NCBI GenBank assembly: GCA_013400975.1
Contig: WBMZ01005369.1
Location: 112,372-176,371, forward strand
Length of the DNA: 64,000 nucleotides
From: Atrichornis clamosus
Lineage: Eukaryota > Chordata > Aves > Passeriformes > Menuridae
Direction of reading: 5' to 3'
Part shown: in pieces, positions 36,611 to 49,200 of the stretch
Layout of the letters: the number at the start of each line of letters is the position of its first letter
How positions within the stretch are numbered: the stretch's first letter is position 1
Notes under the pieces: generated by a model
Databases searched by the model: none
The model's input: the letters and a program-made list of their open reading frames with translations, nothing else
Told to the model about the DNA's origin: nothing
Program-made: the position numbers and the translations under genes

Positions 36611-39600
36611 TAGGATTACGAGGGTAGAAGGGTGCTGAAAGCAAACCTGCTCTGTAAACTCTCTGAGACGGACCTTGTTTGCCTCATAACCTGCCCTGAA
36701 CTTGATTTGGCCACATCTGTGCAAGCTGATGTTGCTGTGTCAGCAGTGACCACTCTAAAGTCAGCATTGAGCCAGCTTACTTTCACAGCTTAAAAATAGG
36801 TCACATTCACAGGGCATCTGCATTGACCCTAAGGCATTGAACAAGGAAATTACTTTCATAAAGGTCTCTCCTCTTGGGAAAGGGGGTTAGATGTTATCCC
36901 CATTTTACAGATGAGACAAACAGAAGGACCACAATTTGCTGTAAAATCAAGCACATGTTCCCTTTTCTACTCAGCATGAAACACCTGAGAAAGGTTTACA
37001 ACATGATCTGAACTGCACTAAGACTAAGCTGGAGGATCACAGAGCCCACGCTGTTGAGTCTGGTAGTCCCCAGACCTTCATGAGGAGCCACTCATGTTCT
37101 CTTCACTTGGAGCAAGCTGCATGGCATGCCTTGTGCTCCATTTTGAATCATACAGCAGAGACAGGTGGATGTTGGACAATGCCAGCACCCACTAAACCAC
37201 ATGGCCCAGCTTGCACACAGCCACCAGTGATTTATTGGGACCCATCATCCTCACGCCACAGGCCACAGCTTCACTTCTGCTTAGAGAGTGGCCAAGGGGC
37301 ACCAGACTCCCTCAGCAAAGAGGGCTGCAGCCAGGAAACTGTAGAGAGCAATTCATCCCACCTGTGCTGACAGCTGTCTGGGAGGAGAGGGACCAGGAGG
37401 AGGCCCCAGATAGGAGAACTTGCTCTGGTGGGCCACAGCTGCCCCTTCGGACATAGCCAGTGCCTTTGCTGTGGAGGACAGCTGGCTGAACAGCGTCTGG
37501 GGAGGCTCTGCTGTGCTGTAGCTGCTGCCATCCCCTGCCAAGGGCGGTTGGATGTCATTTTGTGTGGCATTGGAAAGTCAAACTTCATGCTCAGGTGTCA
37601 TATCATACATCACATTAGCCACTCCAGCAGCTAGGAAGGGACAGTCAAGATTCATTAATGCTGTTTTAACATTAATTATGTTTGCAGAGCAGTGCTGCAA
37701 AGGAGCCTTTTGACAAGTGTGTCCTTCCTTGGCTACATAATTTTCCCCTTCCTTTGCCTTCCAGAACTGCACACTTCTTTCCATCAACAGAAAAGGACAG
37801 AGCAGAAAGAGCATTAAGATCTGTCAGGACAAAATAAAGGAGTTCAAGGTCATTGTGCTGTCCACTTAACAGATGACTTTTGACTTTTCCTCCCCATTTC
37901 TTCCAATGTATAGCATACTAGATCACTGCCCTGTGGAAACTAAAATTCCTCTAGGTTCTGAAAAGCAACTGAAGAGGTGGCTGCCTGGGACAATTCTTGT
38001 AGCAAAGTCAGTTTTCTTAACACAATGCTTTGAAGTCTTTGTCAAACAGGCTTTTAAAACTGAAGAAGTGTTTCCACAGGTATCAAGCCACATTCTCTCA
38101 TTCACCTTTGACCTTTTAATGCAACTGGAAAGTAACTCCTCAGGAAAAAAGGAAGAGTATATATATAGGCACAATGAGAGCTGTGATGAAGTCGTAGCTG
38201 GGCAGAGGAAGGATGGCTCAAGGCTCAGTCATTGACAGGGACTCAGCTGCACAAACCAGGAAGCAGAGACTGAAATCATGGATGTTGGTGGCATCGTGAA
38301 ATTATTTGGTGATATCTTTAAGCCAAGTGCTAGTAAGAACTCAGACAAAATGCAAGAAAACCCACAAAGCAACAACATCTGCTTTTGTCAGCCTAAGTAA
38401 TCCACAAAATCATGTCAAATCTGTGAAATAAACATATCACTGGTGGGATTTGCTGTTGGTGGCAGCAATAAGAAAATATCATCCCACCACATCCCGGGGG
38501 TGGCCTGAATTCAGACAACCTTTTGCCACAATCACACTACAAATTCTTCCTTCTGGCAACTTAATTTTTCCATTCCATGTAACTCCATGGATTTCACTCT
38601 CCCCTCTGAAATGTCTTGCCCTGAAACACACCACTTGGCTATTTCTTTCTCTTCCTACCAAACTTTCCCTCACTTTGATTCAACCTGTATTTCCCAACTA
38701 GAGAATGTTGTTCCCAGCAGCATTCAAGACAATAGGCAGCACATTCAATTCATTAATGTTCTGACACGGCAACAAACAAAAATTTTGGCTGTATTAAAAC
38801 AAAGGCCTGAGGTTCACCTAGGGTTTTAATTCACTGGAATGCTATAATAACCCTAAGAAAAAAATTCAGCCTCCCCAATGTGTACAAGCAGTGTTGGATG
38901 CACACAGCACAGCCCAAGGGCGAGAACCCACTACCCAGCAAAGAAATTGAACTTTTCTACACAGAATGGCATTGACCCTCTCCTCATTCCCAGCTTCTGG
39001 TTTGCCCTCCCTTCGGACTAAGGTTCCAAATCTTCTGATTGCAATTTGATTTCTTTTGGCTCACAGAAAAGTCCCTCTGCTTGGGTTCCTGGCAGCAAGG
39101 AAGAGTGAGGCAAGGCAGTGAGGCTTGGCTGCCACCTCCTGGCGTCTGACCTCCCTCCTCACTGGACACACACCAAAACCCATTCAAAAGAGAATATGCC
39201 AAAAATACAAATAATACTGGCACTGCCCTCCGGCTTCTCGGGCTGAGCCCCTTCTAACTCAGCAGGAATAAAACAGACTCATCCCAGAGAATGAGTGTGA
39301 GATAGGTTGCTGATCTTCACAAATTAATATAGTTTTAATGCATATGAATATGCACATATTTATAGTTTTTAATACCATGAAATCTTGTGACACACTACAG
39401 GAGCAGTTAACATCTTGCACACAGGAACTACGAGGCTTCCAGGGTCCGTTTTCACTTCTAAAAGTCTAGTCGAACAAAATACACCTTCTCAAGGGTGTGG
39501 TCAATGTGTCCCTCTGTTACAAAAGGCTTCCGTGAATGTTTCTCCTTCAGCTTAAGGAAAAACTTACATGTATTTGTTCCAGAGAAAAGCAACAAAGAAA

Positions 39601-39952
39601 TAAATCTTATTAATTCTATCTCCATTTCTTTGTCCTCTTCCCTGCTTATGAGGAAAAGAGAAATTTTTCCCACTTTATCCTCTAAACACTAAATATATCC
39701 ACTAAACATGATATTTCAGTTTTCTTGGCACATTCTCTTTTATTCTTGATACAGACTTTAAGAGTTTTGAAAGCATCATATGAAGTCTCCAACTTGTATC
39801 TTTCAAAATATTAGAGTAAGATAAAATGTTGTCATGTGAAAAAAATACAAAAACCTCATACATTGCCTGCTATAATCCTGAGACTTTCAAAACTAGAAAG
39901 ATGTGGCATCAAAGTATTCTTGATTCGCAGCCACAAAGGAGAAATAGTTCAA

Positions 39953-39993
39953 AATAAATAATAATATATAATAATATATAATAATAATAATTC
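39953..39993. repeat. AAT/AATATAT-rich low-complexity array
   Basis: Imperfect AATAATATAT units. Simple repeat. Confidence 0.8.
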
Positions 39994-42783
39994 AAAAGGA
40001 ATGAAGACATTAGTTTTGTATGCAGCAGGTGACTCCAAGGCTTGGGACTGCATGGACATGTGCACGAGGAAAGATTATGAGAAAAATCCATCAAATTAGT
40101 TTTCTCACATCAGCATTCATGAAAGACAGTGCTTCATAAAACCTTCACATCAGCAAGTCACCATGACTCCTCAAGGACATTAAAAGAACAATGAAGTTCC
40201 TAAAACAACAGGACAAAGGAGTTTTCTTTGTTCAAAACAGCAGCTCTGGGCCTTGATGTGCCATCACTCAGCTGAGATAATGGAACATTTAGGGGAGGCC
40301 CTATCATGTTTTGAATCCACCCAGACATGCTGAAATCTTCTTCCCATCACAGATGAAGGCCAGAAAGGCCAAGCCAGGAATTATAAACTGACAATTTTCA
40401 GTAAGGAAGCCACAGCCAAGCCAGCCAAAGCCTGGTCGGCATTTGTCTCTAATAGAAATAAATCCCATCGGGAAAAAAACCTCCAACCTCGTCCTCCCTG
40501 TCTGGATGTAAGTGTACAGAAGAGATTAGCTGTTGCTAAGAATAAGACCGACGTGCGCTGTGACGACAGCTGGATAACAAGCAGTAACACTTGTAACTCC
40601 CCCAGTGTGAAAAGAGCACTGGCTGAAGTCAGAAAAATATGTTTTCCTGTGGCCGGTGGGGTTTGATCCTGGGCCCTTTCTGCATAGATATCCCTGAGCC
40701 CAGCACATGTGTATCAATCTGGTGTTTGGAATTAGAGATAAAGCTACAAACACAACATTGTGAAGAGGAGTTCCCTGTGGTTAAAATCTGCTTCTCTGAG
40801 GCGCTATTCATGTGACTAGTAACTGTGTGCCTTTTAAGTCCTTTCTAACTGTCTTCCACTCTGGCATATTGCTCCTTTGGGAGACCTTCTAAATGCCATA
40901 TTGCAATTTTGGCAGCCAAAATTCACATGAAAATACCAGCAACCTGGACACACCTATTATTTTCTTCAGCTGGTTTGAAAAGTCACAAGTGACATAGCAA
41001 ATGAAAAGCACTAATGGGATATTCTGCAAGGGAAAAAACCCAACTATCCAGACCATTCCAGCTCCAAAAGAATATACATCCAATCTTTCAGTCAGGGACT
41101 GTAAAAATGAAGCCGCTCACTGCTGGTACAGCTGAGATGATGATGTGAACCGTGTAGTTCATTACTGCTGTGATAGCACCCCTGTGAGCCAGGCTCCACT
41201 GTGCAAGTGCTACACTGGGATCTCTTAAAGTGCTGGAGATGGATGTCTGGGAATCTCTCACAGATAGATTCTGGCCTTGTCATCACTTGTACATTTTCAT
41301 CACTGCAAGCTAGGGGGACAGACTCTTGTCTTGCTGGGCTTTCTGATCTCGACAACCACCAAATTCATGCTCTTCCATCTACTCCAGCTGCAGTAACTGC
41401 ACTGGCACTTCCCTGAGTGCAGAGGACAGAAATAAATCCATCTTTGCACAAGCTTCTGCCCCTTACCTTGAAGTGGCTGTGCTGTCCTCCAGGCTTGCTC
41501 TGACAGATTCACTACATTGCTACAAACAGCAGAGAAAAATGTTGGCAGCCAAATACAAAGGTGGAGAGATCTCTTTTTAGTTATTATGTTCCAGAAAATT
41601 CTGGAGTCTATTTCTTTCACAAAGCAAAGGAAGAATAGAGAAGTTAAAATACCTCTGTAGCGGGCAGTTTATTTGCATGGTGTAGTGCCAGTTCAAAATG
41701 AGCTCTTTTCCTGTTGTTCATTGAATCCTAAAGCTATCCTATTTTATCTAGTGCTATCAAAACCCGTGAGCTATGAATATTACATAAATTCTATATGATG
41801 TTACACACTAGTAAAGTTTTACACTAGATCAGCATCAACAGCCCTGCACAGACCACATGGTCATGCAGGGTGCATTTGTGCAAGAGATGGACCTGGCCCC
41901 TCTGTACTATGAAAACTCGCTTTGAAGATGGCTCTGCAGCCCACACCATCAGACCATGCCCTAAAACCTCTGTTTCTGCTGTGAGAGACTGCAACTGCAA
42001 AAGGCAGAGAGGTTTATAATGCCCATGAAGCAGCCTGTGCAGACACAGAATTCAGCCTTTTAGATTAGGCGATTAAACAACTACATAAAAACAACTGGTT
42101 TAGATATTCATCTTCCTTATCACACTCTTTGCTTTAAACCATATTAATAAAAAAAAAAAAGACAAAAACCAACAATGGGCATAAACACTGCAGGCCTCCC
42201 AAACAGCTCCCTCTCTCCCACGGCCCTGTGCTCTCCTTATCAGTTGAGAAAGGTTTTTGACATGTGGTGTAAAAATAATTGCATTGATGGTAATTAATAC
42301 TTTTTTCAACAGATGACAGTGCAGGAATATCCCAGTCTGGAAAGCTCACCTGTTTTTTCCTCTGAATGGACTGTGTTTACCTGCCTTTACTACAAAAGTC
42401 CAGCAAGGAGCAGGATCAGTACTCCCCCTTTTCCTTCCTCAGCAGGTGAGCAATAAGACATGTAATGGAACGATTAATCTGGACAAGAAGCTTTGCAGTG
42501 CAGCACACTGTCTTCCTCTTGGACAGAGTGGAGGTAAATCTTGTTTTTCCTCCCACAAAAGGGCATGCACCAGCTTTTGGGTTTTAGTAATTTTCTTCAG
42601 TGAAGCCAGAAAAGGAAAATCATTCAATGGAGAGATTCTTCCAGCAAAGTACAGCCAGCTCTGACAGCAAATACTGTTATTTAGCAGCACTCAGCAATTC
42701 AACAATATTACATAGGACAAAAAGAACACATTATACCTTATCAGTTGTCATCCTACTAACTGGGCTTAGTGAATAACATTTCT

Positions 42784-42862
42784 GTTATATATTAATATAT
42801 ATACACATATATATATACGAGAGAGAGATATACAAGGTTTTTATATATATATATATATACAC
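42784..42862. repeat. AT-rich dinucleotide block with an embedded GAGA run
   Basis: Two TA/AT arrays flank a short (GA)n segment and TACAAGG. The (TA)10-like arm at about 42,840-42,860 is self-complementary and may form hairpins or be unstable. Confidence 0.8.
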
Positions 42863-44868
42863 AAATAACATTAATTAATAAGCTAAAGTGTGTTAAATAC
42901 TGCCCTACTATACAGGCAAACAATCTATAATCACAAGAAACATGGTTTGGAATACAAATTGGAGGAGAATTCATCCCAAACATCATAGACACCACAAAAG
43001 CCACATGCTTTGCAATTTCTAAGGTGCCACAGGGGTTTCCTACCTTCAGTCAAAGTGTGGGGTGGGGAAGAGAAAGAACAGCACAGGATTAAATTTAAAT
43101 CTCCTAAACTGAGCCAAGGACAGAATTATCCATGACGGAACTTGGCTAAGACAGACGATCCTCACTGCTGCTGTCTTTTGTAATCATCTTTCCTTTCTCT
43201 CTTCCCTCAAAAATAGTATTGAAAAACAGGGAGAAGGTCTGGTTTTCACCTGAGGATAAAAACATTTTCTGTTAGGTTCTCTGTTAGTGAATTTACACAA
43301 TTTTTGGATGGAACACACAGTTACTGCTGACTGCACAGCAGAAGTGCAGTGCATTGGCAACGGAGGCTGTCACTGCAGGTACTTGTGCCTAGAGCTGCCT
43401 TTGCCACATCACCTCATACTCTGCCTCCATGTTTCATTTCCAGCTACAACTGCCACAACCATTAGGAGTCACTCATGTCTAAAACAACACTTGTATATTT
43501 TGTGCTAATATGGAACTGTGTCATTAGTTCTCCTACAGTTACTTTTTTCCAGTGAAATGACCGAGCTACAGAGCCAGATTAGCTGGATCATGTCTTTACA
43601 CCACCCCCTGAAGCTGTAAGTTTGCTTGTGGGGGGGACAGTAGGAAATAACAATTTACATAAATATATTTTAATATATAGTAAAACGATTGTATTTCAAG
43701 TTTATTTCTGGACAGTATTTATCTGCCAAGGGTAACTTACAACTTCAGTACCAAGATTAGAAATAGTCTTTCTTGATAAATTACAGGGGTTTTAATCTCA
43801 AAAAACACTCACCTATGCCTCTGAAGCCTGAAATAATTTTAGGCATTCTAACAGAAATGTCATCATCTGTTCAAACTACATCTGAAAAAACTTAAGCAGA
43901 GATTTCAGCTGTAACATGAACATTTGCCTGCCGATGGAATGAATGACTAAACAATTCCTCAACCATCTGAATTTTGGCTCAGTCACACAAGGCTTAGTAG
44001 TGTTTCAGTTATTTCAGTCTAATGTCTAAATCAATACTGGAGAATGCAGAAGAAAAACGTTTTAAATGCCACAGGTCTACCATTAAAAGGAGACGGAGAT
44101 GCTCCCAGCTTCAATAGCTTTTGCTTTCATTCCTTTATGAAACTGTTTCATTATAATTGGTCAGCAGAGCCAAGTAGCGTTTAATGCAAAATGTCTATTG
44201 CAGGCTTAATGGTAACACAAACACAGCCAAGGCCAGCACTCCTTTACACAGGGCTTCTGGATTGAGCTCTTTTGCAAAAGGAAATACTTTATCCCTTTGA
44301 ATCCACAGTGGCAGGTGGACAAGTATCTTTTGGCTAGTAAATGCTAGCAACCATTTACTTTCTTCTTACAGGTACAGCAACCAAAAAAATATTTCTGCAG
44401 GAATTGCTCCTTCACGTCACATACCAGAAAAATCCAAGGTGCTGAACTACAGCTCCTGGCAGCCATGCAGATTTCAGCCAGAGTTGCACAAGAACCGCTT
44501 TGCTTCCCCCACAATGATTGTGGTAGCAGGAATTTCGAGGTGAGGTAGCTTATCAAGAGCCATACTACCGATTCCAAATTCCTTATTAAAAACGCCAGAA
44601 AGACTGCAGACTACCTTTCCACAGGGCACCTCATTTCAGTCAAAAGAGTATTTTCACTGAAATTTTCAGAATTGTGATTCATTCTTTTCCAGTAGTGAGG
44701 TCTCCAGTCTTGCATTAAATTTTATCCCTTAACCAAGTAAAATTACAGCGCACTTTTTCATTCTTCCTTGTCTGTGTAAATCTTGGACTGATAATCATCC
44801 AGCACTGAATTAAGGGCATTTTTCTTGTATAGATAATACTCTTAAAAGAAGCAATTGGTGTAAAGGCT

Positions 44869-44874
44869 TTTATT
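44869..44874 (-). terminator. Candidate SLC25A17 polyadenylation signal AATAAA
   Basis: AATAAA on the minus strand about 1.2 kb after the SLC25A17 stop codon is the first canonical hexamer I see. An ATTAAA variant is closer, at 45,638-45,643 (about 440 nt after the stop). Which is used cannot be settled from sequence alone. Confidence 0.3.
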
Positions 44875-46079
44875 CTTGTTTGAAAGACATTATCTGCAGA
44901 ATTGTTTTCCAATGTCATCCTTAAACTGATTCCATTGAGAGTCAAAAAAAAGGGGCCATTTTGCAATTCGGTAACATATTTCCTGCAGCACTTAAGTCTT
45001 CTCCCAGACATTCTTGGTGTTAAACTGCCATGAAATTTTTCAATACTTCAAACAGAAAACTCTTCTTCAGAAAAATCCTACTGCCAACTTAACACTGGTC
45101 AGAGCAGGATTTAAATTGGATTTTATGGTCTAGGACTACAGACCCAAACTATGCAAAAAGAACATACACATGTACGTTGAGACAGCACATATGACTTTTA
45201 GGCTTTATGGTCTGGGAAAATCAGTGGAAAAATAAAGAAGGCATATTTTTGAGAGGGCATAGCACTTCTGAAGCATAGGGCAGTGCCCTGTCTGCATGAG
45301 AACATGGTGTGAATTCACATATTCTCACAAGGAATGGGGTTATAAAACCTCATGTATTTCTGTGTAGCAAGTCCATTTTCTTGAGGCAGCTTGAGTTACT
45401 CAGCTTGAAAAAGCAAGAGGTTATGCTCCTCCTATGAAGCCAGTATTTGCATTCAAAATTTTCAAGATTCAAAATAGGTGGATTGAAGAAGACAGAATGC
45501 CCACTCGCTTGTAATATACATACCAGCAGTTCAGAGACCTCACCACCAGGTATTTGAGGCAACATCACATCCTGTGCCACGAATTTACTTAAAGGTAAAG
45601 GAAAATCATGCCAGAAATCTTATTATTTATGAATTATTTTAATGAACCAAATATGAAGTGACTTAAACACAGGTCAAGGAAAATAACACAAAAATAGCCC
45701 CACCAGCTGCTGACAGAAGGTAAAGATACAAGAGTAGCTGAGGATGATTTGAGGAAAAACAAGAAAGCATAGTAAGAGATAATCATTCCTGCCAAGAATA
45801 TCAACCAAATTATATAACAGTTTAAATTTCATGTCAAGTGCTTAAATAAGGTCTCTGGTTTGTTTCTTAACACAGTGAGTCCACAGAACAATAGGGAATG
45901 AGCTATCCCTGAATTCATGGCAACAGGTCCTATAGGGCATATTCTGGATTTCTCCAAATACTGGAGATAAAAAGGTGGCTAAAAAGAGAAGTAGAGAAAG
46001 TGAGGACCCTTTGTTACCCAGCCAGGTCTCAGAAATGGAATGTTTTCTAGACCCCGTAATCTTTGGCATAGGTTCCTTT

Positions 46080-46227
46080 TCAATGTCTGCGTGGGTGCTT
46101 TAAGCCCATGACTGTGAAGGTTGCAGCAGTCAGTTTCTCATATACCAGAAACATAAGAGCAGCAGTAAGGACTGTCTGCAGGAGCTTTGCTTCAAGGCCT
46201 TTGTAGAGTCCCACTAATCCAAAACGC
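46080..46227 (-). CDS. SLC25A17: SLC25A17 exon 9 (last coding exon, stop codon)
   Basis: Follows an acceptor CTTAG|G at 46,228-46,229 and encodes residues 260-307: [18 protein letters not shown], then [13 protein letters not shown], ending in GLKHPRRH and TGA at 46,080-46,082. It covers the end of carrier repeat 3 and the sixth membrane helix. The C-terminal tail differs slightly from the human GLKRAHQH-type ending. Confidence 0.96.
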
Positions 46228-49200
46228 CTAAGGAGGAGGAAAAAAACCAAACGAGAAACAAATATTAATAGCTTTCCTTAAGTAAATCAGTACACTACAA
46301 AGAAGAATTAATTATCAGTTAGTGACAACTGTAGGAATCTTAAACCCATTCTCGATCTCGAGTGCCAGCTATATGTAATAATATTTTAAAGAAAATTCTG
46401 CAGAAATTTAAGGTCTTTTGTGCAAGAAACCTGTTTCTTTTCAAGATGAGAGGTGAAATGAATTGGCATCCCTATGTATCCTTCATGCCACTTACTGTAC
46501 AGACATTTAGGAGAATTTGGGTTTGTGGACTTATTCTGCAATATATTACAAAAACCAGGTTGACCCAGAGGTCAAGTTTAAGGGAGACAAAAAGAAACTA
46601 AATTCAGGTCCAGCAACATTTCCAACATATTAGTAATACTCAAGTCTTCTATATCATAGTAGGAGAAAAAAATGGGAAAGCTCACCTCACTCTCTGTTGA
46701 AGAAGGTAAAGAACATTTCTAAGACTGCCCAGTGTTCGGTTCTCTGGGTTCAACCTGTGGCGTCCAAACTGAAAAGAAGAGTATTTTGTTGTACTATTTG
46801 CCCACAGTGCTTGGCAGAGAACGCAACACATGCATGAAATCTGGAGAGCCCATCTTAAACCTCTTTAAACAATCTCCATGCTATATGGCCATCAGCAGAG
46901 AACTGAGGCCAAAGCTCACACAGCAAGCACAAAAATCATATAAACGACAGTAATTTGTTTGGGTTTTAAGATGGATTCTAACGAAGGCCATATTTCCTCT
47001 CTTTTGGTTGCTCTGGAGGAAGCAGTTTTCAAGACCTCAAAAGCATAATTTGCACACTCCTAGTAGGGATATGACATTCAAAGCAAGTTCTTTCTAGCTT
47101 GCTCAGCTTTCACTTCACAAAGATTCAAACCCTCACGCATCTGCAAACCATTACTACATTGAGATTGCATAGTTGAACACAAAATTTATCTGCCCAGCAA
47201 TGGTCTTGGAACAACACGCTTACATGTGAATTGCTGTGGAAGAATTCAAAATTGTTTCATTCACCTACCTGGCCTAAATAATATTTCTCTTTTACTCACT
47301 TCACTTTATCCCCAAGCTGGTTGTCAGTAGGCATGATAGCTGCTGCTGTAGTTTTATGTCTCAAGAGTTAAACTTGCAATTTCAGCAATTCCTTTTCTAG
47401 CATTCAATGATACTTTTAACTGATACAGGTCAACAGTACTGTCAGCAAGCTGTAACTATGAATTATTAACGTACAAGAGTTGGCACATTGGTATTTGTAA
47501 CAGCACAGCCTAATAGCTTTTGAAGCCTGTATTAAGTCTCTGTGCTAAGAAAGGTAAATTTGAGCAACTGCACGTGGATGAGTTTTCCCAGAACTTGCTC
47601 AGGCAACTGCTACTGCTTAGGTGTAAGAAATTACCATTGACAGTAGGTAAAGTATGCCAGCTGATTTATGCACTTCAGAAATTTTAAGAAAATGATACAA
47701 GTCCCTTTACTATGTGTCTTAACAGCTTGGATGGAAACAGCAGCAACAGAATGCTAGTGGAAATCTCCTTTTATTGGTAAATACGTGCTCAAAATCCACA
47801 ATCTTCTCATCAGCAACTACTCATTTGATATTGATAAATCAATGTTAACAATTATTGTCAAAAGACTCAGACACACCCCTCAAAAAATTGCTAACTAGCT
47901 TGCAAGTTACAGTATCATTCACTGCCCAGGTTACTCATAGGCTTCCACACTACACCACCATAAGGTGCTTCATTCTCCTCTTTTTTCCACCACTGGACAA
48001 TTTTTGTACTGCAAACAAAGGTTCATCGAGAGAGAAAAAAACCATTAATTTCTCACTAGGATGTTAACACTTTAGTGTTTACTGCAGATGTCCCAAATGA
48101 ACTAGCATTCTCTCTGACAGGGAAAAGAGACTATAGTTTTAAAGATAACTTTTTCATCTGGGATCACTAAAAACATTGACAGAATTGCTGTCTCTCCAGA
48201 GGCAAATGTATCTGCTCTCTACTGACACACAGGCTGAAGAACAGTTTCACTGCATAATAAGTAACACCAGTGTCACATATTTCTAATGACTGAAAAGAAT
48301 ACAGACATACCAAATGGGAAGGCTGGAAGCTGCTACCACTGTCAGTTACATAGGATAACTGTTGATTATATGGAAGCAAGAAGAATGCTGTGCCAAAGAG
48401 TTGAAAGCAAAGGTGTAGAGACTATTAGAAAGAACCCTAGTAACTTTCAAACAAGAATAAGTTTCTAAAGGTTTAAGGCTGAAAAGAAAAAAGAAAAAAA
48501 AGTCCTGTACTACTACTTTGATGACAGAATTTAGTTATGATGTGTAAATTTATATGAATTATATTGAGCTTGTATTAGTTTGTGTGCAAATCTGCTAAAA
48601 TTGTTTCCAAAAAAATCCTGCAACTATATAAAGTATATGTAATGCAGATTGTTAATCTGAAAATACTAAACCTTTATTCATAACTTTTTTTTTTAATGTC
48701 ACTTAGTGTGAGTGACAAGAACTTTATCAAGTAGAACAATGCCAGCTTTAGATTAGAAGACACATCACAAAGCAGAGCAAGTCCGAACTGGACAGCACAG
48801 GTATCACAGATGCATACTTCTGCTGTCCTCTACAGTTGTGTTCAGGGTTCCTGGCTATCCTTTCATAGAGCAAAGGGACTCCAGTCACTGCCAGTGACTG
48901 CAGAACTAGGGACGTGGTCCTTGTGTTCCCCGCCATCCCAGGGAGAGGATGGACTGGCACTGAGAAGTATCATATAGGCCACTTTATTTCACAGTGGGCC
49001 ACTGTGAGGAAAATCCCCCCTCCCCACCAGGACACCAATGGTTCGCGGTGCTCCAGCAGGAAGACAACTCATCACTGTTCAGGGAAGCCAGCAGGGAACT
49101 GCCTGACTGCAGCTGAGGTGAGCAGGAAGCAGCAGCTGGGCAGTGCACCAAGCTGGCAGCACAACTTACCAGAGCTGCCCATTTGGTGGGTTTTGGTTTT

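Larger units (their letters stand above)
30486..44868. other. Intergenic stretch with CR1 copies and simple repeats
   Basis: No gene was recognised. The longest open frame (176 codons, minus, 31,238-31,768) partly overlaps a CR1 element in antisense and has no known domain. The stretch contains two CR1 fragments (31.6-32.0 kb and 36.3-36.6 kb), trinucleotide and AT-rich microsatellites and a 42-bp duplication. The far right end may lie just beyond the SLC25A17 3' UTR. Confidence 0.55.
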
